Made by a program: the position numbers and the translations under genes
Part shown: in pieces, positions 1 through 4,502 of the stretch
How the letters are laid out: every line of letters starts with the position of its first letter
How positions within the stretch are numbered: position 1 is the stretch's first letter
Source: Propionivibrio sp.
Lineage (GTDB): Bacteria > Pseudomonadota > Gammaproteobacteria > Burkholderiales > Rhodocyclaceae
Assembly: GCA_017990155.1 (NCBI GenBank)
Contig: JAGNOM010000207.1
Span: 1 to 5,688, forward strand
Direction of reading: 5' to 3'
Length of the DNA: 5,688 nt
Notes under the pieces: model-generated
Seen by the model: only the letters and a program-made list of their open reading frames with translations
The model's database searches: none
Told to the model about the DNA's origin: nothing

Positions 1-515
1 GTCCACAGCGCGACGATGCTCCAGACGAGGTACTTGCCACTCCGGCGCAGCGCTTTCTCGGCGCTCATCGGCGCCTGGTCGAGTTTTTGCCGGCGGACGT
101 GGTCACCTTCGATCTTCTGCTCGATCCACATGAAGATCTCGGTGTAGACCGTCTGCGGACAGGCGTAGCCGCACCACAGGCGGCCGGCGATCGCGGTGAA
201 GAAGAACAGCGCGTAGGCCGAGATGATCAGCAACAGCGCGAGGAAGAAGACATCCTGCGGCCAGAACACCCAGCCGAAAATGTAGAACTTGCGTTCGGTG
301 AGATGGAACAGCACCGCCTGGCGATCGTTCCAGCTCAGCCACGGCAGTCCGTAGTAGAGGAGTTGGGTCAGCCACACCAACAGCCAGCGCCAGTTGGCGA
401 AGAGACCGGTGACTGCGCGCACGTAGAGCTTCTTGCGTGCGGCGTAAAGCATGTCCCCGGAGGATTCCTGAGACTTGTTCGCCGCCTTCTGCGGCGTAGG
501 GGATGGGCTGTTCAT
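1..515 (-). CDS. ccoG: CcoG, cbb3 oxidase maturation copper reductase, 3' end outside window
   Basis: The gene starts at an ATG at 515-513 and stays open to the window edge, giving 171 N-terminal residues of a family usually near 460-480. Residues 1-20 are polar and rich in Ser, Pro and Lys, so the N-terminus is probably cytoplasmic. Hydrophobic segments lie at about 43-62 and 88-110, and a third begins near 162. The family signature WCGYACPQTVYTE spans residues 114-126, with Cys115 and Cys119; in CcoG proteins this cysteine region belongs to the redox centre. CcoG is a membrane iron-sulfur protein reported to reduce Cu(II) to Cu(I) during cbb3 assembly. The ribosome site is weak: AAGG lies only two bases before the ATG, inside an A-rich leader. 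Met22 is a possible later start but has no better site. The gene lies 98 bases after ccoP, separated by a stem-loop. The identity is firm; the C-terminal ferredoxin-like part is not visible. Confidence 0.93.
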   Translation of the reverse strand, partial: MNSPSPTPQKAANKSQESSGDMLYAARKKLYVRAVTGLFANWRWLLVWLTQLLYYGLPWLSWNDRQAVLFHLTERKFYIFGWVFWPQDVFFLALLLIISAYALFFFTAIAGRLWCGYACPQTVYTEIFMWIEQKIEGDHVRRQKLDQAPMSAEKALRRSGKYLVWSIVALW

Positions 516-561
516 GGCCTTTTTACCAATGAATTCTTGTTTTTATTGTTATTTTCGAGAC

Positions 562-586
562 CCCGGGAGGACCCCCTCCTCCCGGG
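562..586 (-). other. Perfect 9-bp stem-loop between ccoP and ccoG, not a classical terminator
   Basis: The arms CCCGGGAGG (562-570) and CCTCCCGGG (578-586) are perfectly complementary and enclose a 7-base loop. The structure begins 27 bases after the ccoP stop codon. In the transcribed (minus) direction it is followed by a purine- and A-rich stretch, not a run of U. In the plus direction it also lacks a U tract, so neither strand shows a classical intrinsic terminator. A role in protecting the ccoNOQP mRNA 3' end, in processing, or in lowering ccoG expression is possible but inferred. The leader from 516 to 560 is strikingly A-rich on the minus strand compared with the surrounding GC-rich genes. 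Confidence 0.6.
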
Positions 587-613
587 ATTGAACTGCAGAC
601 TACAGAGAAACGC

Positions 614-1504
614 TTACTTCTTGCTCAGGCTGAGGACATACGCGCTGAGGATGTGCACCTTGTCTTCACCAAGGAACTCGCCAAAGGCGGGCATCTTGTT
701 GTTGCGGCCGTGGGTGATGGTTTCGATGATGGTTGCTTCCGACGAACCATACAGCCACACGTTGTTCGTCAGGTCAAGGGCACCGAGCATCGGGTTACCC
801 TTGGCATCCGCGCCGTGGCAGGCCACGCAGTTGTTCGCGAAGGCGTCCTTGCCACGCTGGGCGCGGACCGAGTCATGCGCCAGACCGTTCATCGAGCGCA
901 CGTAGTTGGCGACGTCCTTCACACCGTCGGCACCGAGCACCTGGCCGAAGGGGGTCATGACCCCGTTGCGGCCGTTGGTGATGGTTTCCTTGATGTTTTC
1001 CGGCGCCCCACCCCACAGCCATTCGCCGTCGGTCAGGTTGGGGAAGCTCTTCGCGCCCTGTGCCGCCGCGCCGTGACACTGCTGGCAATAGGTCAGGAAC
1101 ATGCGCTGGCCCATCGCCACGGCTTCGGGATCGGCGGCAACCGCCATCACGTCCATTTCGCGGTACTTGGCGAAGACGGGGCCGAAGCGCTCTTCACCCG
1201 CCTTCCTCTCGGCTTCGTACTGCGCCCACTGGCCGCGGTTCTGGTTCACGTTGCCGAAACCCGGGTAGATCGCCAGGTAGGCAATGGCAAAGAAGATGGT
1301 GATCCAGAACAGATACATCCACCAACGCGGAAGGGGGTTGTTGTACTCGGCGAGCGTCTCGTCCCACACGTGACCGTGCAGCTCGACCGGCCCCTTCTCG
1401 CGCTTGGTCGTGTTCGACACCAGCACGAACACACAGAACAGGATGGAGAGGGTCACGAGGACCATCACATACATGTTCCAGAAACCGCTGATAAAGTCAG
1501 CCAT
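614..1504 (-). CDS. ccoP: CcoP, dihaem c-type cytochrome subunit of cbb3 oxidase
   Basis: This is the 296-residue dihaem subunit that passes electrons from periplasmic donors towards CcoO and CcoN. Two membrane segments lie at about 10-30 and 61-80. Between them is the CcoP hallmark HVWDETLAEYNNPLPRWW (45-62). The periplasmic part carries two haem c sites: CQQCH at 140-144 with probable axial Met183 (GVMTPFG), and CVACH at 226-230 with probable axial Met271 (KMPAFG). The two halves resemble each other, as expected for tandem cytochrome c domains. The start at 1504 is chosen because GAGGG lies 8 bases upstream and the family N-terminus begins there; an ATG 17 codons earlier would add sequence not typical of CcoP. 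The start overlaps the ccoQ stop by 8 bases, suggesting translational coupling. The protein needs the cytochrome c maturation system, which is not in the window. Confidence 0.97.
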   Translation of the reverse strand: MADFISGFWNMYVMVLVTLSILFCVFVLVSNTTKREKGPVELHGHVWDETLAEYNNPLPRWWMYLFWITIFFAIAYLAIYPGFGNVNQNRGQWAQYEAERKAGEERFGPVFAKYREMDVMAVAADPEAVAMGQRMFLTYCQQCHGAAAQGAKSFPNLTDGEWLWGGAPENIKETITNGRNGVMTPFGQVLGADGVKDVANYVRSMNGLAHDSVRAQRGKDAFANNCVACHGADAKGNPMLGALDLTNNVWLYGSSEATIIETITHGRNNKMPAFGEFLGEDKVHILSAYVLSLSKK

Positions 1505-1685
1505 TTGTTTTTCCCTCAAGGTCTTGCCGACCACCCTGGGCCGGCAGGTCATCATCGCTCAGGGGCAGACGCGCCGCCGCGTCGAAACCCGCCTTCGCGT
1601 GCTTGCTGTACGCCCACCCGCAAATGCCCAGGAAGCACAGCAGGCCAAGGACGGTGATCAGGCTTCGGAAGTCGTTTATATCCAC
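1497..1685 (-). CDS. ccoQ: CcoQ, small cbb3 oxidase subunit (FixQ-like)
   Basis: The product is a 62-residue single-span membrane protein that starts (M)DINDFRSLITVLG, has a hydrophobic segment at about 8-25, and continues with the usual KAGFDAAARLPLSDDD-type cytoplasmic stretch. CcoQ is not catalytic; in studied bacteria it stabilises the oxidase or links CcoP to the core. The chosen start is a GTG at 1685-1683, preceded by AAGGAG at an 11-base spacing. An in-frame GTG four codons upstream (1697) directly abuts that ribosome site and so cannot be served by it; the family N-terminus MDIND also supports the later start. The C-terminal tail is polar and ends GKTNG. The gene begins 15 bases after the ccoO stop and its last 8 bases overlap the start of ccoP. 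Confidence 0.92.
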   Translation of the reverse strand: MDINDFRSLITVLGLLCFLGICGWAYSKHAKAGFDAAARLPLSDDDLPAQGGRQDLEGKTNG

Positions 1686-1700
1686 GGCGCGCCCCACTCC

Positions 1701-2336
1701 TTACCGGAAGCTCGAAATTGCGGTACCCAGGCCCTGCAGGTAGGCCACGACTGCGTCGAGCTCGGTCTTGCCTTCGAGTGCAGCCGGTGCGGCGGCGATC
1801 TCTTCGTCGCTGTACTTGTGCAGGCCCACCTTGTTGAGCGCGCGCATCTTGTCCTGGATGTCGTCGCCCCTCACCGGGCGATCGAGCCAGGGGAACGCCG
1901 GCATGTTCGACTCCGGGACCACGTCGCGCGGATTCAGCAGGTGAACACGCTGCCACTCGTCCGAGTAACGGCCACCCACGCGCGCCAGATCGGGACCGGT
2001 ACGCTTGGAGCCCCACTGGAACGGGTGGTCGTAGATGAACTCACCCGCCACCGAGAAGTGGCCATAGCGTTCGGTTTCGGCGCGGAACGGGCGAATCATC
2101 TGCGAATGGCAGTTGTAGCAGCCTTCACGCACATAGATGTCGCGGCCGATCAGGCGCACCGGGTCGTAGGGCTTCACGTTCAGCGCGTTGCCCTTGTGGT
2201 CGATCGGCGTCGTGGTCGAGTGCTGGAAGAACAGGGGCACGATTTCCACCAGACCGCCCACGCTGACAGTCAGCAGCGTGAGCACGATCAGCAGGAATAC
2301 GTTGCTTTCGATCTTTTCGTGTTTGGATTGAGCCAT
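1701..2336 (-). CDS. ccoO: CcoO, monohaem c-type cytochrome subunit of cbb3 oxidase
   Basis: The product is 211 residues. It has one N-terminal membrane anchor at about 13-36 (NVFLLIVLTLLTVSVGGLVE) and a periplasmic cytochrome c domain. The haem c motif is CYNCH at 73-77, followed by the conserved SQMIRPFRAETERYG stretch (78-92); the probable axial ligand is Met145 in SNMPAFPW. Other family marks are HPFQWGSKRTGPDLARVGGRYS (about 104-125). The protein receives electrons from CcoP and passes them to the low-spin haem b of CcoN. The start at the ATG at 2336 is served by GGAGA 8 bases upstream. An in-frame TTG at 2351, directly after the ccoN stop, is rejected because the ribosome site lies inside that extension. 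The gap to ccoN is 15 bases, so the two are cotranscribed. Confidence 0.97.
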   Translation of the reverse strand: MAQSKHEKIESNVFLLIVLTLLTVSVGGLVEIVPLFFQHSTTTPIDHKGNALNVKPYDPVRLIGRDIYVREGCYNCHSQMIRPFRAETERYGHFSVAGEFIYDHPFQWGSKRTGPDLARVGGRYSDEWQRVHLLNPRDVVPESNMPAFPWLDRPVRGDDIQDKMRALNKVGLHKYSDEEIAAAPAALEGKTELDAVVAYLQGLGTAISSFR

Positions 2337-2351
2337 GTTGTTTCTCTCCAA

Positions 2352-3782
2352 TCAGGCGTGGGCAGCCGCGGGTGCGAGCACCGGGGCGTCGTAGGCCTTC
2401 TGGCCGGCGATGGTCTTCACCATGTTGTAGAACATGATGAACATGCCCGTCAGGAACAGCACGCCGCCGATGAAGCGGATGGTCCAGAACGGATAGCTGG
2501 CCTTGACGCTCTCGACGAAGGAATAGGTGAGCGTGCCGTCCGGGTTGGTGGCGCGCCACATCAGGCCCTGCATCACACCGGAAATCCACATCGACGCGAT
2601 GTAGAGCACGATGCCGATGGTGGCGATCCAGAAGTGGGCGTTGATGAGCTTCACGCTGTACATCTCGGTCTTGCCGAACAGGCGCGGGATCAGGAAGTAC
2701 ACCGAGCCGATCGAGATCATCGCCACCCAGCCCAGCGCACCCGAGTGCACGTGACCGACCGTCCAGTCGGTGTAGTGCGACAGCGCGTTGACCGTCTTGA
2801 TCGACATCATCGGACCTTCGAAGGTCGACATGCCGTAGAACGACAGCGAGGTGATGAGGAACTTCAGGATCGGGTCGGTGCGCAGCTTGTGCCAGGCGCC
2901 CGACAGGGTCAGCACGCCGTTGATCATGCCACCCCAGGACGGCGCGAGCAGGATCAGCGAGAACACCATGCCGACGGACTGGGTCCAGTCGGGCAGCGCG
3001 GTGTAGTGCAGGTGGTGCGGGCCAGCCCACATGTAGGTGAAGATCAGCGCCCAGAAGTGCACCACCGACAGGCGGTAGGAATAGACCGGACGGCCAGCCT
3101 GCTTCGGCACGAAGTAATACATCATGCCCAGGAAGCCTGCGGTCAGGAAGAAGCCCACGGCGTTGTGCCCGTACCACCACTGGATCATCGCGTCCTGCAC
3201 GCCGGCGTAGGCGGAGTAGGACTTCATGCTGAAGAGCGAGACCGGGATCGCGGCGCTATTGACGATGTGCAGCAGCGCGACGGTGAGGATGAAACCGCCG
3301 AAGAACCAGTTCGCCACGTAGATGTGCGAGACCTTGCGCTTCGCGATCGTGCCGAAGAACACGATGGCGTAGGACACCCACACGATCGCGATCAGGATGT
3401 CGATCGGCCACTCGAGTTCGGCGTATTCCTTGGAAGAGGTGTAACCGAGCGGCAGCGTGATCGCGGCGAGCACGATGACCAGTTGCCAGCCCCAGAAGGT
3501 GAACGCGGCCAGACCAGGCGCAAACAAGCGGGCGTGACAGGTACGCTGCACCACATAGTAGGACGTGGCGAACAGCGCGCAGCCACCGAACGCGAAGATC
3601 ACGGCGTTGGTGTGCAGCGGACGGAGCCTGCCGAAATGCAGGAATTCGTGAACGTTCAGTTCGGGCCATACGAGCTGTGCTGCGGCGATGACACCGACCA
3701 GCATGCCCACAATGCCCCACACCACCGTCATGATGGCGAACTGCCGCACGACTTTATAGTTATAAGTCGCTTGCGATTGCAT
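2352..3782 (-). CDS. ccoN: CcoN, catalytic subunit I of cbb3-type cytochrome c oxidase
   Basis: This 476-residue polytopic membrane protein reduces oxygen to water at a haem b3-CuB centre and contributes to proton translocation. By family analogy the ligands are: His57 (RPLHTNAVIF) and His346 for low-spin haem b; His344 for haem b3 (GHVHSGALGW); and His206 (WYGHNAVGFF), His256 and His257 (AGPHHLHYT) for CuB. Tyr250 (FTYMWAG) is the expected cross-linked tyrosine of the C-type oxidases, placed on a different helix from the A-type tyrosine. The FEGPMMS segment (321-327) is also typical. About twelve hydrophobic spans are visible and the length is normal for the family. The start is the ATG at 3782 with GAGGTG just upstream; a GTG three codons earlier lies inside that ribosome site. 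It is the first gene of ccoNOQP, probably driven by the FNR-type promoter at 3859-3899. Confidence 0.98.
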   Translation of the reverse strand: MQSQATYNYKVVRQFAIMTVVWGIVGMLVGVIAAAQLVWPELNVHEFLHFGRLRPLHTNAVIFAFGGCALFATSYYVVQRTCHARLFAPGLAAFTFWGWQLVIVLAAITLPLGYTSSKEYAELEWPIDILIAIVWVSYAIVFFGTIAKRKVSHIYVANWFFGGFILTVALLHIVNSAAIPVSLFSMKSYSAYAGVQDAMIQWWYGHNAVGFFLTAGFLGMMYYFVPKQAGRPVYSYRLSVVHFWALIFTYMWAGPHHLHYTALPDWTQSVGMVFSLILLAPSWGGMINGVLTLSGAWHKLRTDPILKFLITSLSFYGMSTFEGPMMSIKTVNALSHYTDWTVGHVHSGALGWVAMISIGSVYFLIPRLFGKTEMYSVKLINAHFWIATIGIVLYIASMWISGVMQGLMWRATNPDGTLTYSFVESVKASYPFWTIRFIGGVLFLTGMFIMFYNMVKTIAGQKAYDAPVLAPAAAHA

Positions 3783-3815
3783 GTGAGTCACCTCTTCGTT
3801 TTAGAAACCTTGCTT

Positions 3816-3840
3816 GCGCAGCACCCTTCGGTGGCTGCAC
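3816..3840 (-). other. Imperfect hairpin in the ccoN 5' leader
   Basis: In the predicted ccoN leader RNA, bases 3840-3830 can pair with 3825-3816. This gives about 10 pairs, including one G-U, interrupted by one bulged C, around a four-base GAAG loop. It ends about 20 bases before the ccoN ribosome site, so the ribosome site stays free. No U run follows, so it is not a terminator. A stabilising role in the leader is possible but not shown by the sequence. Confidence 0.4.
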
Positions 3841-3858
3841 GTGATACCCAGCCGACCG

Positions 3859-3899
3859 AGAATACCCTTACACCAAGTACGCAATTTGACACAGATCAA
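3859..3899 (-). promoter_or_regulatory. FNR/ANR-type promoter of ccoNOQP
   Basis: On the minus strand, 3899-3886 reads TTGATCTGTGTCAA, which differs from the FNR consensus TTGAT-N4-ATCAA at one position. A -10-like hexamer TATTCT lies at 3864-3859, its centre 31 bases from the centre of the box. This is the geometry of a class II FNR-activated promoter, in which the box replaces the -35 element. The predicted transcription start is near 3852, giving a leader of about 70 bases before the ccoN ATG. FNR-family control of ccoNOQP under low oxygen is well established in proteobacteria; that it operates here is inferred from the match and its position. Confidence 0.85.
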
Positions 3900-4116
3900 C
3901 ATTGTATTGCACCCCAGCAGGGTCCGGAAGCGAAAATTGGAAGAAGTCCAAAAACCCTCGCAAACCGGCGCCGTTACTGGGTTACGTGTTGCTCCAATGC
4001 TGCACCCGGGGCGTCTTCGGGGTGCGTGCGATCTCGAGGCGAAAACGGTGGCGCGCGATCATGACCCACGCACCGGCATGGCATGCGACCGGCAATCGGA
4101 ACGGATCGCACAGACG

Positions 4117-4144
4117 AAAAAAAAGGGTGCGCATGTACGCACCC
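4117..4144 (-). terminator. Strong intrinsic terminator downstream of ccoS
   Basis: Read on the minus strand, GGGTGCG (4144-4138) and CGCACCC (4131-4125) form a perfect 7-bp GC-rich stem around a six-base loop. It is followed at once by eight U residues (4124-4117). On the plus strand the run of eight A precedes the hairpin, so it acts for minus-strand transcripts only. It separates transcription of ccoI-ccoS from ccoN and could also form the 3' end of a separate short transcript beginning near 4209. The ccoS stop lies 124 bases upstream, a long 3' tail for such a compact operon. Confidence 0.92.
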
Positions 4145-4183
4145 CCAACCCCAACAGAGAGACAAAAATTCGGTTCGACCACC

Positions 4184-4196
4184 GGCACGCCGTGCC
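4184..4196. repeat. Short inverted repeat in the candidate small RNA
   Basis: GGCAC (4184-4188) and GTGCC (4192-4196) form a perfect 5-bp inverted repeat with a 3-base loop. As minus-strand RNA, two further U-G pairs extend the stem to seven. It would be the 5' stem of the candidate small RNA. An isolated repeat of this size is expected fairly often by chance in GC-rich DNA. Confidence 0.4.
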
Positions 4197-4215
4197 AACT
4201 GATCAACACATCGCC

Positions 4216-4256
4216 ATTTTGCCCATGCCGCCGGCGCGCATGTTGACATAGGTCAA
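4216..4256 (-). promoter_or_regulatory. FNR-like palindrome with -10-like element, upstream of the candidate small RNA
   Basis: Bases 4243-4256 read TTGACATAGGTCAA: the two half-sites TTGAC and GTCAA are perfect inverted repeats with the 4-base spacing of FNR sites. Each half differs from the FNR consensus by one base. On the minus strand a -10-like CAAAAT lies at 4221-4216, its centre 31 bases from the palindrome centre, exactly the spacing seen at the ccoN promoter. The predicted start is near 4209. The site begins 12 bases past the end of ccoS, so it cannot serve ccoI or ccoS. A half-site TTGAT (4206-4202) lies just past the predicted start. The binding factor is inferred; another CRP/FNR-family regulator (for example a Dnr/Nnr-type one) could use the same palindrome. 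Confidence 0.6.
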
Positions 4257-4268
4257 CCCCAAATCAGA

Positions 4269-4484
4269 TCAGTCGTTTCGCGGCCGATCCTGCCCCTCTG
4301 CACCTTGCGCCTTGCGCTCAGACTCCGGCGCTGCGGGGCCCTCATCGCGATCATCCATGAGCAGGCGATAGGCCGGCCCTTCGAGGTCGTCATACTGCCC
4401 GCTGCGCAGCGACCACCAGAACAGCACGCCGATCACGAACACGAGCAGCACCGAAATAGGAATCAGCAGGTAAAGGCTCTCCAT
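4269..4484 (-). CDS. ccoS: CcoS, cbb3 oxidase maturation protein
   Basis: The product is 71 residues with one N-terminal membrane segment at about 4-25 (LYLLIPISVLLVFVIGVLFWW). The conserved CcoS stretch follows: SLRSGQYDDLEGPAYRLLMDDRD at about 25-47. The last 24 residues are polar, charged and probably disordered. CcoS is a small inner-membrane protein required to make active cbb3 oxidase with its haem b and copper centres; its exact biochemical step is not settled. The ATG at 4484 is preceded by GGAGGA at a 6-base spacing, a strong ribosome site. It starts 18 bases after the ccoI stop, so ccoI and ccoS are almost certainly cotranscribed, and the minus-strand terminator at 4117-4144 lies beyond it. 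Confidence 0.95.
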   Translation of the reverse strand: MESLYLLIPISVLLVFVIGVLFWWSLRSGQYDDLEGPAYRLLMDDRDEGPAAPESERKAQGAEGQDRPRND

Positions 4485-4502
4485 CGCAATTCCTCCAATG
4501 AG

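Larger units (their letters stand above)
4117..4209 (-). ncRNA. Candidate FNR-controlled small RNA (about 93 nt)
   Basis: The predicted transcript begins near 4209, seven bases after a -10-like hexamer placed behind an FNR-like palindrome, and ends at the U8 tract of an intrinsic terminator. It would hold a 5' hairpin (GGCAC at 4196-4192 with GTGCC at 4188-4184, extendable by two G-U pairs). A pyrimidine-rich, probably unpaired middle with a U5 run and UCUCUCUG follows (about 4155-4170), then a G-rich stretch and the terminator stem. This layout is usual for Hfq-type regulatory RNAs, and FNR/ANR-controlled small RNAs are known (FnrS in Escherichia, PhrS in Pseudomonas). I do not recognise this one. 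Alternatively the element is only the 3' tail and terminator of ccoI-ccoS. No protein-coding potential was seen in it. Confidence 0.45.
3783..4268. other. 486-base intergenic region between ccoS and ccoN
   Basis: No convincing protein gene is present on either strand. From the ccoS side it holds an FNR-like palindrome with a -10-like element, a small inverted repeat, a strong minus-strand terminator, and then the ccoN promoter and leader. The stretch from about 3900 to 4116 shows nothing I can name: only short inverted repeats without U tracts and open frames lacking ribosome sites. The region is long for the middle of a cco cluster whose genes otherwise lie within 20 bases or overlap. Confidence 0.8.

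Noticed and set aside
562..586. The ccoP-ccoG stem-loop as a classical rho-independent terminator
   Set aside because: No U run follows it on either strand; the minus-strand sequence after it is A-rich.
87..1657. Plus-strand open frames of 272 and 334 codons opposite ccoG and ccoP
   Set aside because: Both are antisense to confidently identified genes, have no domain-like content or ribosome site, and one crosses the ccoP-ccoG hairpin.
2125..3180. A 351-codon minus-strand frame overlapping ccoN and ccoO in another phase
   Set aside because: The Arg/His/Asp-rich product is a frame-shifted reading of ccoN and ccoO, both of which are intact in their own frame.
3886..3899. The ccoN box read as a plus-strand promoter element
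   Set aside because: No gene or terminator-bounded unit follows on the plus strand, whereas a -10 element and ccoN lie correctly placed on the minus strand.
4007..4027. A 6-bp inverted repeat GCACCC/GGGTGC in the gap
   Set aside because: The loop is long, it has no adjoining U tract and no promoter context; this is expected by chance in GC-rich DNA.
1404..4064. An 886-codon open frame on the plus strand, antisense to ccoN, ccoO and ccoQ and to the start of ccoP
   Set aside because: It lies opposite genes with full family motifs. Its predicted protein is full of His, Arg, Asp, Gln and Val without any recognisable domain, which is typical of the reverse frame of GC-rich genes.
3974..4249. Minus-strand frames of 91 and 75 codons in the ccoS-ccoN gap
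   Set aside because: They run through the intrinsic terminator at 4117-4144, lack a ribosome site and show no membrane, domain or family signal.
3814..4251. Plus-strand frames of 145 and 114 codons in the ccoS-ccoN gap
   Set aside because: They read against the ccoN promoter and terminator, have low-complexity Arg/Pro/Thr-rich products and no ribosome site.
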